From positions 30,037 to 70,757 of the forward strand of contig DODZ01000016.1 in the NCBI GenBank assembly GCA_003524145.1: DNA of 40,721 nt. The letters are read 5' to 3'. Source of the stretch: Candidatus Apopatosoma intestinale (lineage in GTDB: Bacteria > Bacillota > Clostridia > Oscillospirales > CAG-272). The position numbers and the translations under genes were made by a program. The notes below the pieces were generated by a model. That model ran no database searches. It worked only from the letters and a program-made list of their open reading frames with translations, and was not told the DNA's origin. This document shows positions 15,757 to 24,299 of the stretch, one piece after another; within the stretch, counting starts at the first letter, position 1; every line of letters starts with the position of its first letter.

Positions 15757-15805
15757 TGCTTTTTTGAATATATTTTATCAAAATCTGAAAATGTCGGAGG
15801 ACTTC

Positions 15806-16303
15806 ATGAAAAAGATATTTTGCCTGCTTGTCGTTTTTTGCTCTTTTCTTTTGTGCTCATGTGATGTACCGCAGGGGATGCGTGAGCTTCTTGCTTATCA
15901 GGGCGGTGACTTTGCCTGCGAAGCTGTGCTTTCGGGCGAGAAGCCGATAGCTCTGACGATTTCCCGCGTCGGTGATGATATAATAATAAAACCGGAGGGA
16001 ACGGAATATATCAGTGACGCGGCGTTCGTTTTTGATGAGGAGGGAGCATGGATATGCTCGGGTGAAACGAGAATAAAGCTTGAAAAAACACAGCTGCAAC
16101 GGCTTTGCACAGTATATGAAATGTTCACGCTCGATGCTGCAAAGGCATGGCGGATAACGGAAGAAAAGCCCGGCGGCATCGAGATATACAAATGCGAAAG
16201 CGACGGCAATACGGTATATATCGATGCCAATACCCTCCTGCCGCTCAGATTTTCGGCAGGAGGAGAGGAGCTTGATGTGAAGAAATTTGAGATGGCGGAG
16301 TAG
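15806..16303 (+). CDS. Small lipoprotein of unknown function
   Basis: 165 residues with a lipoprotein signal (MKKIFCLLVV..., lipobox ending LCSC, lipidated Cys19 likely) and a beta-rich body ending in VYIDANTLLPLRFSAGGEEL, which resembles small LolA/outer-lipoprotein-like beta folds seen in Gram-positive lipoproteins. Exact family not recognised. The start at 15806 has GGAGG 5 bp upstream; an in-frame ATG at 15764 would add a non-signal extension before the lipobox and is rejected. Ends before the shared terminator at 16329-16368. Confidence 0.8.
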   Translation: MKKIFCLLVVFCSFLLCSCDVPQGMRELLAYQGGDFACEAVLSGEKPIALTISRVGDDIIIKPEGTEYISDAAFVFDEEGAWICSGETRIKLEKTQLQRLCTVYEMFTLDAAKAWRITEEKPGGIEIYKCESDGNTVYIDANTLLPLRFSAGGEELDVKKFEMAE

Positions 16304-16328
16304 TTCCGCGCACGGAAATTTTCCGAAG

Positions 16329-16368
16329 CAAAAACCGTCGGGAAGCGAAGCCTTCCCGACGGTTTTTG
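16329..16368. terminator. Bidirectional terminator
   Basis: 17-bp perfect stem (16329-16345 with 16352-16368), with A-rich 5' and T-rich 3' flanks, between the lipoprotein gene and the convergent SGNH hydrolase gene. Confidence 0.94.
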
Positions 16369-16392
16369 TATATCCCCCCTGCAGAAACAAAG

Positions 16393-17157
16393 CTATGCTA
16401 TTTCCGTCAGCAATTCATGGAGCCTGTTGTCTATTATCTCGTGTCCCTTTGCCGTCGGATGGATGCCGTCCTCGCAGATAAGCGAATCAAAATCATGACG
16501 CGTAATAAAAACCGTGCGCAAATCAAGCGTATATACACCGCATTCGCGGGCGATATTTTCGCATATCTGTGCATAGTATTCCTGCCAACGATAAATCATG
16601 CTCGTATTTCCGAGCCATTTCAGTATGTTTTCGCGCGAAAGACCATCGCGGCAAATCCATGTGAGAAATTTATCCGCGTCTATCGGAGGCGGCAGAATAA
16701 TTATCGGAGTAGCACCGCAATCGCGCAGATAATTAACCACCTCGCGGTAAAGCTCGGCAAAGCGCTCCGGCGGGATTACGGGCAGATGCTCCTTATCGGG
16801 ATGCTCCGAAACCTCTTTCCAATTAAAATTGCAGTCGTTGCCGCCGTATTCGAGCAAAACAAACTCGGGGCAATCCTCTTTTGTAACAAACTTTTTTATC
16901 TGCGTAAAGCCGCGTTCTATCGTGAAGCCGAGGCGGGCATTGTTTACCACTTCTATATCGAAATCACGGCGGATGATATCAAAACGGTTTGCATAGCTGC
17001 GAAAACGCTTGTTTTCATCGAGCATTACGCCCTTCATCACGGAATCACCGAAAGCCTCTATGCGCACACCTTTTTTGAAAAGGCGGTCGCGAAGCCCGGC
17101 AAGATCTATTTTCGGAAATTCTATTTTAAACTTTTTGCGTGAGTCTGACATTATCAT
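16393..17157 (-). CDS. SGNH/GDSL-type hydrolase
   Basis: 254 residues of the SGNH hydrolase fold: block I FGDSVMKG (nucleophile Ser), block II Gly in ARLGFT, block III GGND (oxyanion Asn), block V DGIHPTAKGH with catalytic Asp and His. Probably a cytoplasmic esterase or acyl/acetyl hydrolase; substrate unknown. No signal peptide. The start is ATG 17157, with AAAGGAG 8 bp upstream; the frame is open for 150 more codons but that part is low-complexity shadow and lies upstream of the promoter at 17209-17237. Same fold as the gene at 25336-26004, but the sequences differ greatly. Confidence 0.9.
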   Translation of the reverse strand: MIMSDSRKKFKIEFPKIDLAGLRDRLFKKGVRIEAFGDSVMKGVMLDENKRFRSYANRFDIIRRDFDIEVVNNARLGFTIERGFTQIKKFVTKEDCPEFVLLEYGGNDCNFNWKEVSEHPDKEHLPVIPPERFAELYREVVNYLRDCGATPIIILPPPIDADKFLTWICRDGLSRENILKWLGNTSMIYRWQEYYAQICENIARECGVYTLDLRTVFITRHDFDSLICEDGIHPTAKGHEIIDNRLHELLTEIA

Positions 17158-17208
17158 CAAAAACGCTCCTTTCGATAAGGAAAATGGCTTAATCTTGTTT
17201 TCAAAACT

Positions 17209-17237
17209 ATTATACGCGATTTTGTAAAATAAGTCAA
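17209..17237 (-). promoter_or_regulatory. Sigma-A promoter of the SGNH hydrolase gene
   Basis: On the minus strand TTGACT (complement of 17232-17237), 17 bp, TATAAT (complement of 17209-17214). It is back to back with the promoter at 17280-17308. Confidence 0.85.
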
Positions 17238-17279
17238 TAGGTTTTTGAAAAATTATTTTAATATTTTGTAAATATGTTA

Positions 17280-17308
17280 TTGCAATGACGGGGAAAGTAT
17301 GATAAAAT
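17280..17308 (+). promoter_or_regulatory. Sigma-A promoter of the DUF1836-STAS operon
   Basis: -35 TTGCAA (17280-17285), 17 bp, -10 TAAAAT (17303-17308) preceded by TGA (extended -10). The predicted start near 17315 places the ATG at 17338, not 17299, as the translation start. Confidence 0.82.
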
Positions 17309-17337
17309 ATTATACGGCAAAATACTTGGAGGTATTT

Positions 17338-17967
17338 ATGGAGAGACGCGAATTTTATGAAAACTGTGAAAAAATAGCCGATTTTCATATGCCGAGATGG
17401 GAGGAGCTTCCCGAGATCGACCTTTATATGGATCAGGTGATAGCCATAGCGGAAAAATATCTGCGCCCGATAACGGCAGAGGGCGATAATCTTCTCACTC
17501 AGGCGATGATAAACAACTATGTCAAAAACGGAATAGTTCCGCCGCCGATAAAAAAGCGTTACGGCAGGGAGCATATGGCGCGGATACTTATCATCTGTGC
17601 GCTGAAGCACATTGTCGGTATTTCAAGCATAGCGGATATGATAAATTCGCTCTTGCAGAATGAATCGATGAGCGATGTGCTGGACGGCTTTGCCGATAAA
17701 TTTGAGCATGAGCTTGCTACAAAGATGCAATATGCGCTTTCCGTAGCGGAGGCTGGCGAGAGCGCGGAAAATTCTCTCATGAATATAGCGGTGGAAAACG
17801 CGATAAAGGCAAATTCCAGCAGACTTATCTCGGAATTTGCATACGGAGCCGTTCGTACGCATAAGCAGAAAGAAGAGGCTGAGCGCAAGGAAGCGGAGCG
17901 CAAAGCCGCAGAAGTGCGCACGGACGAACAGAAACGGGCTTCCAAATCCGAAAAAGACAATATATAA
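17338..17967 (+). CDS. DUF1836 family protein, putative regulator
   Basis: 209 residues. The N-terminal 110 residues match DUF1836 from memory: FHMPRWEELPEIDLYMDQV, then LLTQAMINNYVKNG and PPIKKRYGREHMARIL, a helix-turn-helix-like arrangement. Members are thought to be regulators but are not well characterised. The C-terminal 50 residues form a charged, Glu/Lys/Ala-rich helix, probably coiled coil. GGAGG precedes ATG 17338. It is first of three genes with 12-bp gaps, the others being STAS proteins, so it may regulate or be regulated by them. Confidence 0.85.
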   Translation: MERREFYENCEKIADFHMPRWEELPEIDLYMDQVIAIAEKYLRPITAEGDNLLTQAMINNYVKNGIVPPPIKKRYGREHMARILIICALKHIVGISSIADMINSLLQNESMSDVLDGFADKFEHELATKMQYALSVAEAGESAENSLMNIAVENAIKANSSRLISEFAYGAVRTHKQKEEAERKEAERKAAEVRTDEQKRASKSEKDNI

Positions 17968-17979
17968 GGAGTAAACATT

Positions 17980-19164
17980 ATGCTTAAAACGAGTCTGGAA
18001 ATTAAAGACGGTTATGCATATATCACAGCAGAGGGCAGCGTCAATTCGGCAAATGCTGCGGAATTCGGAAATGCGCTTGCAGCCGTGCCGGAGGATATAA
18101 CCGGAGTGACGCTTGACATAGCAAATATCGAATACATATCGAGCGCGGGACTTCGCGTCGTTCTGAACCTGAAAAAACGTTGCGGGAAAAAGCCTTTTCA
18201 TATAGTGAACGCAAGCAGTGAGGTGATGGATGTTTTTGAGATGACAGGCTTTGCCGAGATTATGGATATCTCTCCCGCCTGCCGGAAAATAAGCGTGGAT
18301 GGCTGTGAGGTCATAGGCAGAGGCGCCTGCGGCGAATGCTATCGCATTGATGACGAGACGATAATCAAGCTTTATTACGGAAATGCGGACCCCGCATTTA
18401 TCGAGCATGAGAAGTCACTTTCCAAGAAGGCGTTTGTCATGGGCATTCCCACGGCGATATCATATGATATTGTCGAGGCAAACGGCAGAAAGGGCGTTGT
18501 CTACGAGCTCATCAAATCAAAGACGCTCGGCGAACTTATCCGTATGGATGACAGCAGGCTTGACGAATATGTGGCAATGTATGTCGACATTTGCAAGAAA
18601 GTAAACTCCATACATACAAACGACCCCGAGATTCCTTCCTTCAAGGAGGCAAACCGCGCCGATATCGCGAATGTAACCGGCATAACGGACAGGGAGCGCG
18701 AGATGCTCTATCGCTTCATTGACAGTGTTCCCGAGGGCGACACCTGCATTCACGGCGACCTGAATATCAACAATATCATGGTTCAGGATGGGGAATGTTG
18801 CCTCATAGATATGGGCGAGCTTTCCGTCGGTATGCCGATGTTTGACCTCTCGCGCATACTTTTCTCAATGGTTTATGCCAATGCGGAAAAGGGTGAATTC
18901 AACAGCTTCTACAAGATGCCATCGGAGAAGGTGACGGAAATTTATGAAAAATTCTTCCGCGGCTTCTTCGGCTGCGACACGGCGGAGGAAGCGGAAAAGA
19001 ACAATCCCGATGTGAAATGGCTCTATCCGCTCGCGTGGTTCCGCGCCTGCATGAGTATGCTCAAGGGAGAGCGCTGGGGCGAGGCAATGCGTAGTCGTGC
19101 GCTCGGACTTCTGCGTGAAAAGCTGATTCCTTTTACTGAGCGCGAATGCGGAAATATGAAATGA
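17980..19164 (+). CDS. STAS domain fused to an aminoglycoside-phosphotransferase-like kinase
   Basis: 394 residues in two parts. Residues 1-105 are a STAS (anti-sigma-factor antagonist) domain with EYISSAGLRV at 51-60; Ser55 aligns with the phosphorylated Ser of SpoIIAA. Residues about 110-390 are an APH/choline-kinase-like fold: Gly loop GRGACGE, Lys in IIKLYY, catalytic HGDLNINN near 258-265 (His, Asp260, Asn265), metal-binding IDMGE near 275. I recall related kinases as TIGR02172. All catalytic residues appear intact, so it could phosphorylate a small molecule or a protein. The STAS half might receive phosphorylation from a partner, be a target of the fused kinase, or dock an anti-sigma factor. 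No anti-sigma kinase or PP2C phosphatase is nearby. Confidence 0.88.
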   Translation: MLKTSLEIKDGYAYITAEGSVNSANAAEFGNALAAVPEDITGVTLDIANIEYISSAGLRVVLNLKKRCGKKPFHIVNASSEVMDVFEMTGFAEIMDISPACRKISVDGCEVIGRGACGECYRIDDETIIKLYYGNADPAFIEHEKSLSKKAFVMGIPTAISYDIVEANGRKGVVYELIKSKTLGELIRMDDSRLDEYVAMYVDICKKVNSIHTNDPEIPSFKEANRADIANVTGITDREREMLYRFIDSVPEGDTCIHGDLNINNIMVQDGECCLIDMGELSVGMPMFDLSRILFSMVYANAEKGEFNSFYKMPSEKVTEIYEKFFRGFFGCDTAEEAEKNNPDVKWLYPLAWFRACMSMLKGERWGEAMRSRALGLLREKLIPFTERECGNMK

Positions 19165-19176
19165 GGTGTAAGCGAT

Positions 19177-19476
19177 ATGGGGCTTAAGATTGAAAAAGAA
19201 AATGCCGGCATAACGACGCTGGCACTTGACGGCAGGCTGGACACGGTGACAGCACCGGAGCTGGAGAAAGAGATTTCGGCTCTTCTCGGCAGTATCGATG
19301 AGCTTATCCTCGATATGGAAAAGCTCGAATATGTTTCCTCCGCAGGGCTTCGTGTTATTCTGAAAACGCAGAAGGCACTCGAGGGCAAAAAGGGGCTTTG
19401 CCTTCGCAATGTCTGCGAGCAGGTAAGGGAAGTTTTTGATATAACGGGATTTTCCGATTTTCTCAGAATAGAATAA
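19177..19476 (+). CDS. STAS-domain anti-sigma-factor antagonist
   Basis: 99 residues, a complete single STAS domain. EYVSSAGLRV lies at residues 51-60, the same positions as in the N-terminal domain of the upstream fusion, and the C-terminal halves also match (VFDITGFSDF versus VFEMTGFAEI), so the two probably come from a duplication. Ser55 is the likely regulatory phosphorylation site. In the family, the unphosphorylated form binds a HPK-like anti-sigma factor and frees a sigma factor; no such partner is in the window. It begins 12 bp after the fusion gene and ends at a shared terminator. Confidence 0.92.
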   Translation: MGLKIEKENAGITTLALDGRLDTVTAPELEKEISALLGSIDELILDMEKLEYVSSAGLRVILKTQKALEGKKGLCLRNVCEQVREVFDITGFSDFLRIE

Positions 19477-19480
19477 ATAA

Positions 19481-19511
19481 AAAACGGCTTGCGATTTCCG
19501 CAAGCCGTTTT
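19481..19511. terminator. Bidirectional terminator
   Basis: 13-bp stem AAAACGGCTTGCG (19481-19493) with its complement at 19499-19511, loop ATTTC. It ends both the STAS operon and the convergent nrdR-containing operon. Confidence 0.94.
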
Positions 19512-19519
19512 CGACTTAT

Positions 19520-20548
19520 TCAGGGCAGAAGATTTACAGCCACAAAATTTTTCATTTCGCGATACATGGGAAAACCGAGGAAGCGCCCTTTATCGAAGAT
19601 ATACAGCCTTTTTGAGACTATATCAATCAGCACGGGAATCTCAAAAATGCCGTGCTTCAGGAGGTTCGGCTTCGAGCGGGCAAATTCAATGGCAGACATA
19701 TCGCAGGCATCGCACACCATCATATTGAAGCAGACGGCACCTGTCTGCGTGCCTGCCGTAGGCGCACAGCTGACCGCAAGTCCCGTGCGTGCCGCATATT
19801 CGGTACAGCTTTTTGTATAGTCTGCGAGCATGCGCCCGCTTGCAAAATCCACTTTCTTCAGCAGGACAAAATAGTTTATGCCTGTATATCCGCAGGCGGG
19901 AGTCATATGGCTGAAGATATCGGCATCGATTTCATCAGAATGATTTTCATTGCCGAAAAGGCGACGCAACTTTCTTTTATACAAAGCAAAGTCATCGGGC
20001 TCCGCTCCGTCCTCGCCCTCGGCAGATTCTTCATCAGGCTTAATGTTTGCGGCAAGTTTTTGCATTTTTATTTTTCTTATCGCGGTAGCAATGCTGTATG
20101 ATGCGCCGAGAAGCGCAAAGACCATGCCGACTATCAAATCTCTGAAGTAAACTTTTGCCACCTCGGGCTCATGGATATAATATTTCGCTGTGGCTTCTAT
20201 CGACTCGGAAAACGACAGCGTGTAGCCGATATCGCCAGCCGCATACCAATCCTGATATGCTTCATATACATCATAGGAAAAGCAGAGAAACCATGCGCCG
20301 ACAAGCACTGCCAAAGCGATGACAGATGCCGCGATAACGCCGCCGACGCTTTCTTTTTTTGCAAAAAGGGAATAGCCCTTTATCGCGCAGACAACGCCAA
20401 CTATGCCGCTGATGGCAGATATGAGATTCAGGCGGTACAGCGTAAACCAGCAGAGTCCGCCCGCAAGGGAAAAGAGAAATGCACCGAGAAGCCCGAGAAT
20501 AACGCGCCCGGCGCGCTCGGATTTATCCTGAGTCGGTAGTGTGTTCAT
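19520..20548 (-). CDS. Membrane protein of unknown function
   Basis: 342 residues. The first 180 residues have four hydrophobic segments, with a Tyr/Glu-rich extracytoplasmic loop (DVYEAYQDWY); an acidic linker follows (EESAEGEDGAEPDD), then a soluble domain of about 150 residues with no recognised motif apart from AGTQTGAVCFNMMVCDACD. The start is ATG 20548, with AGAGGA 6 bp upstream; 24 further in-frame codons before it lack a ribosome binding site. It is last in the nrdR operon, 58 bp after the ECF-S gene. Confidence 0.78.
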   Translation of the reverse strand: MNTLPTQDKSERAGRVILGLLGAFLFSLAGGLCWFTLYRLNLISAISGIVGVVCAIKGYSLFAKKESVGGVIAASVIALAVLVGAWFLCFSYDVYEAYQDWYAAGDIGYTLSFSESIEATAKYYIHEPEVAKVYFRDLIVGMVFALLGASYSIATAIRKIKMQKLAANIKPDEESAEGEDGAEPDDFALYKRKLRRLFGNENHSDEIDADIFSHMTPACGYTGINYFVLLKKVDFASGRMLADYTKSCTEYAARTGLAVSCAPTAGTQTGAVCFNMMVCDACDMSAIEFARSKPNLLKHGIFEIPVLIDIVSKRLYIFDKGRFLGFPMYREMKNFVAVNLLP

Positions 20549-20606
20549 ATATTGTCCTCTTTTAATGAAGTTCGGTGATGATTTACTGAGGTGATGCCTG
20601 CCGTGC

Positions 20607-21137
20607 TCACGGCTCGACAAGCCCCGCGCGCTTCAGTGCAAGCACAAGCGGCGGTATGAGCACTATCTGCAAAACTATGCCGAGCACGGATTTGACGAAG
20701 ACGGCATTTGCAAATATCGAAAGCGAAAAAGCATCGCCGCCGAAGCCCATGATGATGTATTTCACGGCGCCCCAGACTATCCTGCCGGAAAGCATGGCGC
20801 AAATGAGCGAAATATAGATATAAACAGGCTTTTTCGGCAGGCGGCGATAGAGCAGCCCGACGACAAGCCCGTAAACGCAAAGCTCAAATGCCATGGCAAA
20901 AGCCGTAGGGAAGAGTGGCGGGCGCGATACGATAATCGAACGCAAAATCGGCGCCGTAAAACCGACAGCCGCACCCCATGCGCCGCCGCAGGAAAAACCG
21001 CAGAGAAGCACGGGAATATGCATGAGGCAAAGTGCATTTCCGAGCGCGATATCGTTTCCCGTGAGAAACGGGAGCAATATGCAAAGGGCGAGCGAAATGC
21101 CGGAAAAGGTGAGTTTTTTGATATTTTTATTCTTCAT
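20607..21137 (-). CDS. ECF transporter substrate-specificity (S) component
   Basis: 176 residues with about six membrane segments. The stretch LCLMHIPVLLCGF, followed by GAAVGFTAPILRS and FPTAFAMAFEL, is typical of ECF-S proteins of the PF12822 type. It would bind a vitamin or metabolite and dock on the EcfA1-EcfA2-EcfT module, which is encoded at 31345-33898 and not adjacent, a group II arrangement. Substrate unknown. It starts 4 bp after the cardiolipin synthase stop with no ribosome binding site of its own, so it is translationally coupled. No riboswitch is upstream because the gene is inside an operon. Confidence 0.85.
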   Translation of the reverse strand: MKNKNIKKLTFSGISLALCILLPFLTGNDIALGNALCLMHIPVLLCGFSCGGAWGAAVGFTAPILRSIIVSRPPLFPTAFAMAFELCVYGLVVGLLYRRLPKKPVYIYISLICAMLSGRIVWGAVKYIIMGFGGDAFSLSIFANAVFVKSVLGIVLQIVLIPPLVLALKRAGLVEP

Positions 21138-21141
21138 ATGA

Positions 21142-22686
21142 TTACATAAGCGGGGCGAAAAGCTTAAGCAGGACGCCCTCTATACGGGAGAATATATTGT
21201 ATTTTTTATTTATGCCGATAAGCTCACACTTTTCAAATGTACTGTCAAAATCCGCCTTGATATCCGCTATTACGGGATTATTCCTGATATAAAGCGCACA
21301 TTCGTAATTGAGATACATACTGCGGAAATCCATATTTATCGTGCCGACAACAGCTTTTACGCCGTCCGCCGCGAGTACCTTTGAGTGGATAAAGCCGGGG
21401 GTGTATTCATATATTTTCACACCTATCGGAATGAGCGTCTTGTAATAAGTACGCGCAATATTGAGCGCATATTTTTTATCGGGAATATGCGGCAGTATTA
21501 TGCGGACATCCACGCCGCGCTTCGCCGCATATTTTATCGCATCAATGACGGACGAGTTGACTATGAAATACGGCGTCATGATATAGACATATTCACGCGA
21601 GCGATTGAGAATATCGAGAAAAACGCTCTCGGCGATATCCTCTTCATTTATCGGGTCGTCGGAAAAGGGAACGCAGTAGCTCTCTCCCGATGCATCGTAG
21701 GGAAGAGCCGGAAAATACTTTTCCGTATCGCCGTCGGCATCTTCACGCCTGCACGAGAAGTTCCACATTTTCAGAAACATCTCGGTGAAGCTCTTGACAC
21801 AGCTGCCTGTAACCTTTACGGCGGCATCCTTCCAGTGACCGTACGGATGCGTCTCGTTTATGTATTCATCGGCGATGTTTACGCCTCCGGTGAAGGCGAC
21901 CTTGCCGTCTATGACGACTATCTTTCTGTGATCGCGATAATTGAGCTGTGAGGAGATAAGCGGTTTTATCGGGGAGAAAACAGCGCATTTCACGCCGTTT
22001 TCAGCGAGATATTCCTTGAAATCAAAGGGCAGACGGACGGCGTCTGTCGTCCCATCATACATTATACGTATCTCCACGCCCTCTTTTGCCTTGGCAAAAA
22101 GAATTTCGAGTATGGAGGAGAGCATAAGCCCGGGGGACATGATGAAATACTCTATGAAAATGAATTTCTCTGCCTTTTTCAGCTCTTCGAGAAGGCAGGT
22201 AAATTTATCTTCACCCGATGGGAAATATGTGACATCCGCATCTGCAAATGCGGGAAAACCGCATTTGCAGAGGTAATGGATGAGTCCGCTCTTACCGCGT
22301 GCATATTTTTCCTTGTCGTAATATTCCTTTGCAAGGGAGCGCTTCAGCTTTCGTTTCATACTGACCGATGTTGCATCGTAGCGCAGAAAAATATAAAAAA
22401 GTATGCCGAAAACCGGTATGGAACATATCGGAACAGCCCATGCGAGCTTGAATTCCGGCTTCCAGTCGCGGTTGATTATTTTGACAAGTGCTATCACCTC
22501 GACGGTATATATCGCGAGAAGCAAAAAGGGCTGAAGGATGGATTTTGATGAAGTGATAAAATTTCCCGCGGCAATGAAAAATGCTATCTGAAGTATTACC
22601 AGCAGTATCGAAATGAAGGCTCTGCCGAGCAGGAAAAGTACAAATCTTGCCTTTTTACCTGTCATTGCCTTTCTGCCTATTGTCAT
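21142..22686 (-). CDS. cls: Cardiolipin synthase
   Basis: Condenses two phosphatidylglycerols to cardiolipin and glycerol at the membrane. 514 residues: two N-terminal membrane segments (about 18-38 and 50-66, then a third near 80), and two phospholipase D HKD motifs, HRKIVVIDGKVAFTGG and HSKVLAADGVKAVVG, each with the expected His, Lys and Asp. GGAGGTGA lies 5-6 bp upstream of ATG 22686. A non-canonical N-terminus (MTIGRKAM) does not affect the domain. In the same operon as nrdR and the DUF4380-like gene, though the functional link is unclear. Confidence 0.95.
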   Translation of the reverse strand: MTIGRKAMTGKKARFVLFLLGRAFISILLVILQIAFFIAAGNFITSSKSILQPFLLLAIYTVEVIALVKIINRDWKPEFKLAWAVPICSIPVFGILFYIFLRYDATSVSMKRKLKRSLAKEYYDKEKYARGKSGLIHYLCKCGFPAFADADVTYFPSGEDKFTCLLEELKKAEKFIFIEYFIMSPGLMLSSILEILFAKAKEGVEIRIMYDGTTDAVRLPFDFKEYLAENGVKCAVFSPIKPLISSQLNYRDHRKIVVIDGKVAFTGGVNIADEYINETHPYGHWKDAAVKVTGSCVKSFTEMFLKMWNFSCRREDADGDTEKYFPALPYDASGESYCVPFSDDPINEEDIAESVFLDILNRSREYVYIMTPYFIVNSSVIDAIKYAAKRGVDVRIILPHIPDKKYALNIARTYYKTLIPIGVKIYEYTPGFIHSKVLAADGVKAVVGTINMDFRSMYLNYECALYIRNNPVIADIKADFDSTFEKCELIGINKKYNIFSRIEGVLLKLFAPLM

Positions 22687-22722
22687 TGAATCACCTCCGT
22701 CGTACTATCCTCCGTTGCTCTG

Positions 22723-23643
22723 TCAGAATACTATGTTTCCGAGAGCCTCGAGAGTATCGTTCTTCGATTCGGGAATTTCCACGCCGTCAAAGAGCGCCCA
22801 AACCTCGGTATGTTCTATGCTTTCATTATGCGCTATAGTCTTGAGCGGCGAGAGTGTTTCGGATTCGGTGAAATACCTGTTTGCAAAGGCTTCGCAGGAA
22901 ACACCGAAATCGGGATATGTGCCGTTTTCAAAATCCGGTTCAAAACTCTTGACCATCGCCTGACCGTGGTTGATATAAGCTATTTTGCCGGCAGTATTGT
23001 TGATGCCTATTTTGATTTTCTTATCTATATCTGGATTCTGACGGAGGGCGATATACTTATTTCCGAAGAAGATACGGCTGTCTGTCATATCGGTGTACGG
23101 CCAGAGAGCGAGGACTCTGTTTGCGAGCAGTCCTGTATCCTCCTGCGGCTGCGGAATGACTATCATACCGCCCTTGTCCATTACCGAGAGTGACCAAGCC
23201 GCGCCTGTCACGGGCTTTTCGCCCATGTTTGTTATTTTATGGTGTATAACGGCACGCGGCTCCGTTTCGTGAAGCTCTACCGAAACGGAAAACTGCAACT
23301 CGCGCACAGCCTGAACGGGAGGAATGAATTCCGCGCCCGTGGAGCAGGTGGAATAAACGACGCGGTCGTTATCCGGATAGTAGGTCTCGGGCAGGCTCTC
23401 GGGACTGAGCCACAGTCTGTGACCGCCGTAGATATACCAGCTTTTACCCTCTCCGTATACGGAGGAGACATCTTCGCTCATGGCTCTGTCGATATCCTCA
23501 AACATGAGGTTTTCCTTGCCGCGGAGATTGCACTTTACGATTCTGGGTCCGACATTTATCGTGACATAGAGCTCCATGGAATCGTTTGAGAGCGAGAGGC
23601 ACTTGCCGTAATTTTTGTAGGTTACTTCTTTTATTGTTATCAT
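22723..23643 (-). CDS. DUF4380-like protein
   Basis: 306 residues, beta-rich. The N-terminus, with a VGPRIVKCNLRGKENLMFED stretch and later YGGHRLWLSPE, resembles DUF4380, which has a galactose-mutarotase-like supersandwich fold. Candidate role in carbohydrate binding or epimerisation; catalytic His residues cannot be assigned. No signal peptide, so cytoplasmic. The ATG at 23643 follows AAAGGG. It is second in the operon behind nrdR with a 48-bp gap. Confidence 0.72.
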   Translation of the reverse strand: MITIKEVTYKNYGKCLSLSNDSMELYVTINVGPRIVKCNLRGKENLMFEDIDRAMSEDVSSVYGEGKSWYIYGGHRLWLSPESLPETYYPDNDRVVYSTCSTGAEFIPPVQAVRELQFSVSVELHETEPRAVIHHKITNMGEKPVTGAAWSLSVMDKGGMIVIPQPQEDTGLLANRVLALWPYTDMTDSRIFFGNKYIALRQNPDIDKKIKIGINNTAGKIAYINHGQAMVKSFEPDFENGTYPDFGVSCEAFANRYFTESETLSPLKTIAHNESIEHTEVWALFDGVEIPESKNDTLEALGNIVF

Positions 23644-23691
23644 ATGTGAAACCCTTTCGGATAAAATGTTGCATTGATGTTATGCCGTGGC

Positions 23692-24180
23692 TCAGGTATT
23701 GTCTCCCTCGCCGGCTTTCGTCGAGCATTTTTGCTTGCGCAGCTCCTCCAGCTCATGCATGAAAGTATCGAGATCCTTGAAATCCCTGTATACCGAGGCA
23801 AAGCGGACATAGGCGACATCGTCGAGAGCCTTCAGCTTGTCCATGACGAGCACGCCTATATGCTGAGATGATATTTCGTTTGAAAGGGAATTGCGAAGCT
23901 CCGCCTCTATTTCATTTACTATCTGCTCCATCTGCATAAGAGTTATAGGGCGCTTCTGGCATGACTTGATAATGCCGGAGAGCAGCTTTGACCTGTCAAA
24001 ATACTCGCGTGTCGAATCCTTTTTGACAACAAGCAGAGGCGGCGTTTCTATGGTTTCGTATGTTGTAAATCTGTTTTGGCAGGCAAGGCACTCGCGGCGG
24101 CGGCGGATGCTTCTGTTATCCTCGGCGGGACGCGAATCGATGACCTTGCTTTCCGTATATGAACAAACCGGGCATTTCAC
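23692..24180 (-). CDS. nrdR: Ribonucleotide reductase regulator NrdR
   Basis: ATP/dATP-sensing repressor of ribonucleotide reductase genes. 162 residues: N-terminal zinc ribbon CPVCSY...CLACQNRF (four Cys) and RRRRE DNA-contact region, then an ATP-cone domain (VVKKDSTREYFDRSKL onwards). The start is GTG 24180, with AAAGGA 9 bp upstream. First gene of a minus-strand operon of five genes. No NrdR box was seen at its own promoter, and no ribonucleotide reductase gene is in the window, so its targets lie elsewhere. Confidence 0.97.
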   Translation of the reverse strand: MKCPVCSYTESKVIDSRPAEDNRSIRRRRECLACQNRFTTYETIETPPLLVVKKDSTREYFDRSKLLSGIIKSCQKRPITLMQMEQIVNEIEAELRNSLSNEISSQHIGVLVMDKLKALDDVAYVRFASVYRDFKDLDTFMHELEELRKQKCSTKAGEGDNT

Positions 24181-24244
24181 GGCTTATATTCCTTTCTCCT
24201 GCGGAAAGTTGATTCCGGGATATTAAATATTTTAAATATATTAT

Positions 24245-24273
24245 ATTTTATCATATTATCCCGAAAAAGTAAA
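24245..24273 (-). promoter_or_regulatory. Promoter of the nrdR operon
   Basis: On the minus strand TTTACT (complement of 24268-24273), 17 bp, TAAAAT (complement of 24245-24250) preceded by TGA. Confidence 0.72.
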
Positions 24274-24299
24274 TAGATTTACCGAAAATATCGCAAAAA

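Noticed and set aside
16393..17610. Reading the SGNH hydrolase as a 405-residue protein
   Set aside because: The extra 151 codons cross the gene's own promoter and overlap the start of the divergent DUF1836 gene; a GGAG sits 8 bp before ATG 17157.
20549..20620. Extra N-terminal codons of the last gene in the nrdR operon
   Set aside because: They have no ribosome binding site, whereas ATG 20548 has AGAGGA 6 bp upstream and begins directly before the first membrane segment.
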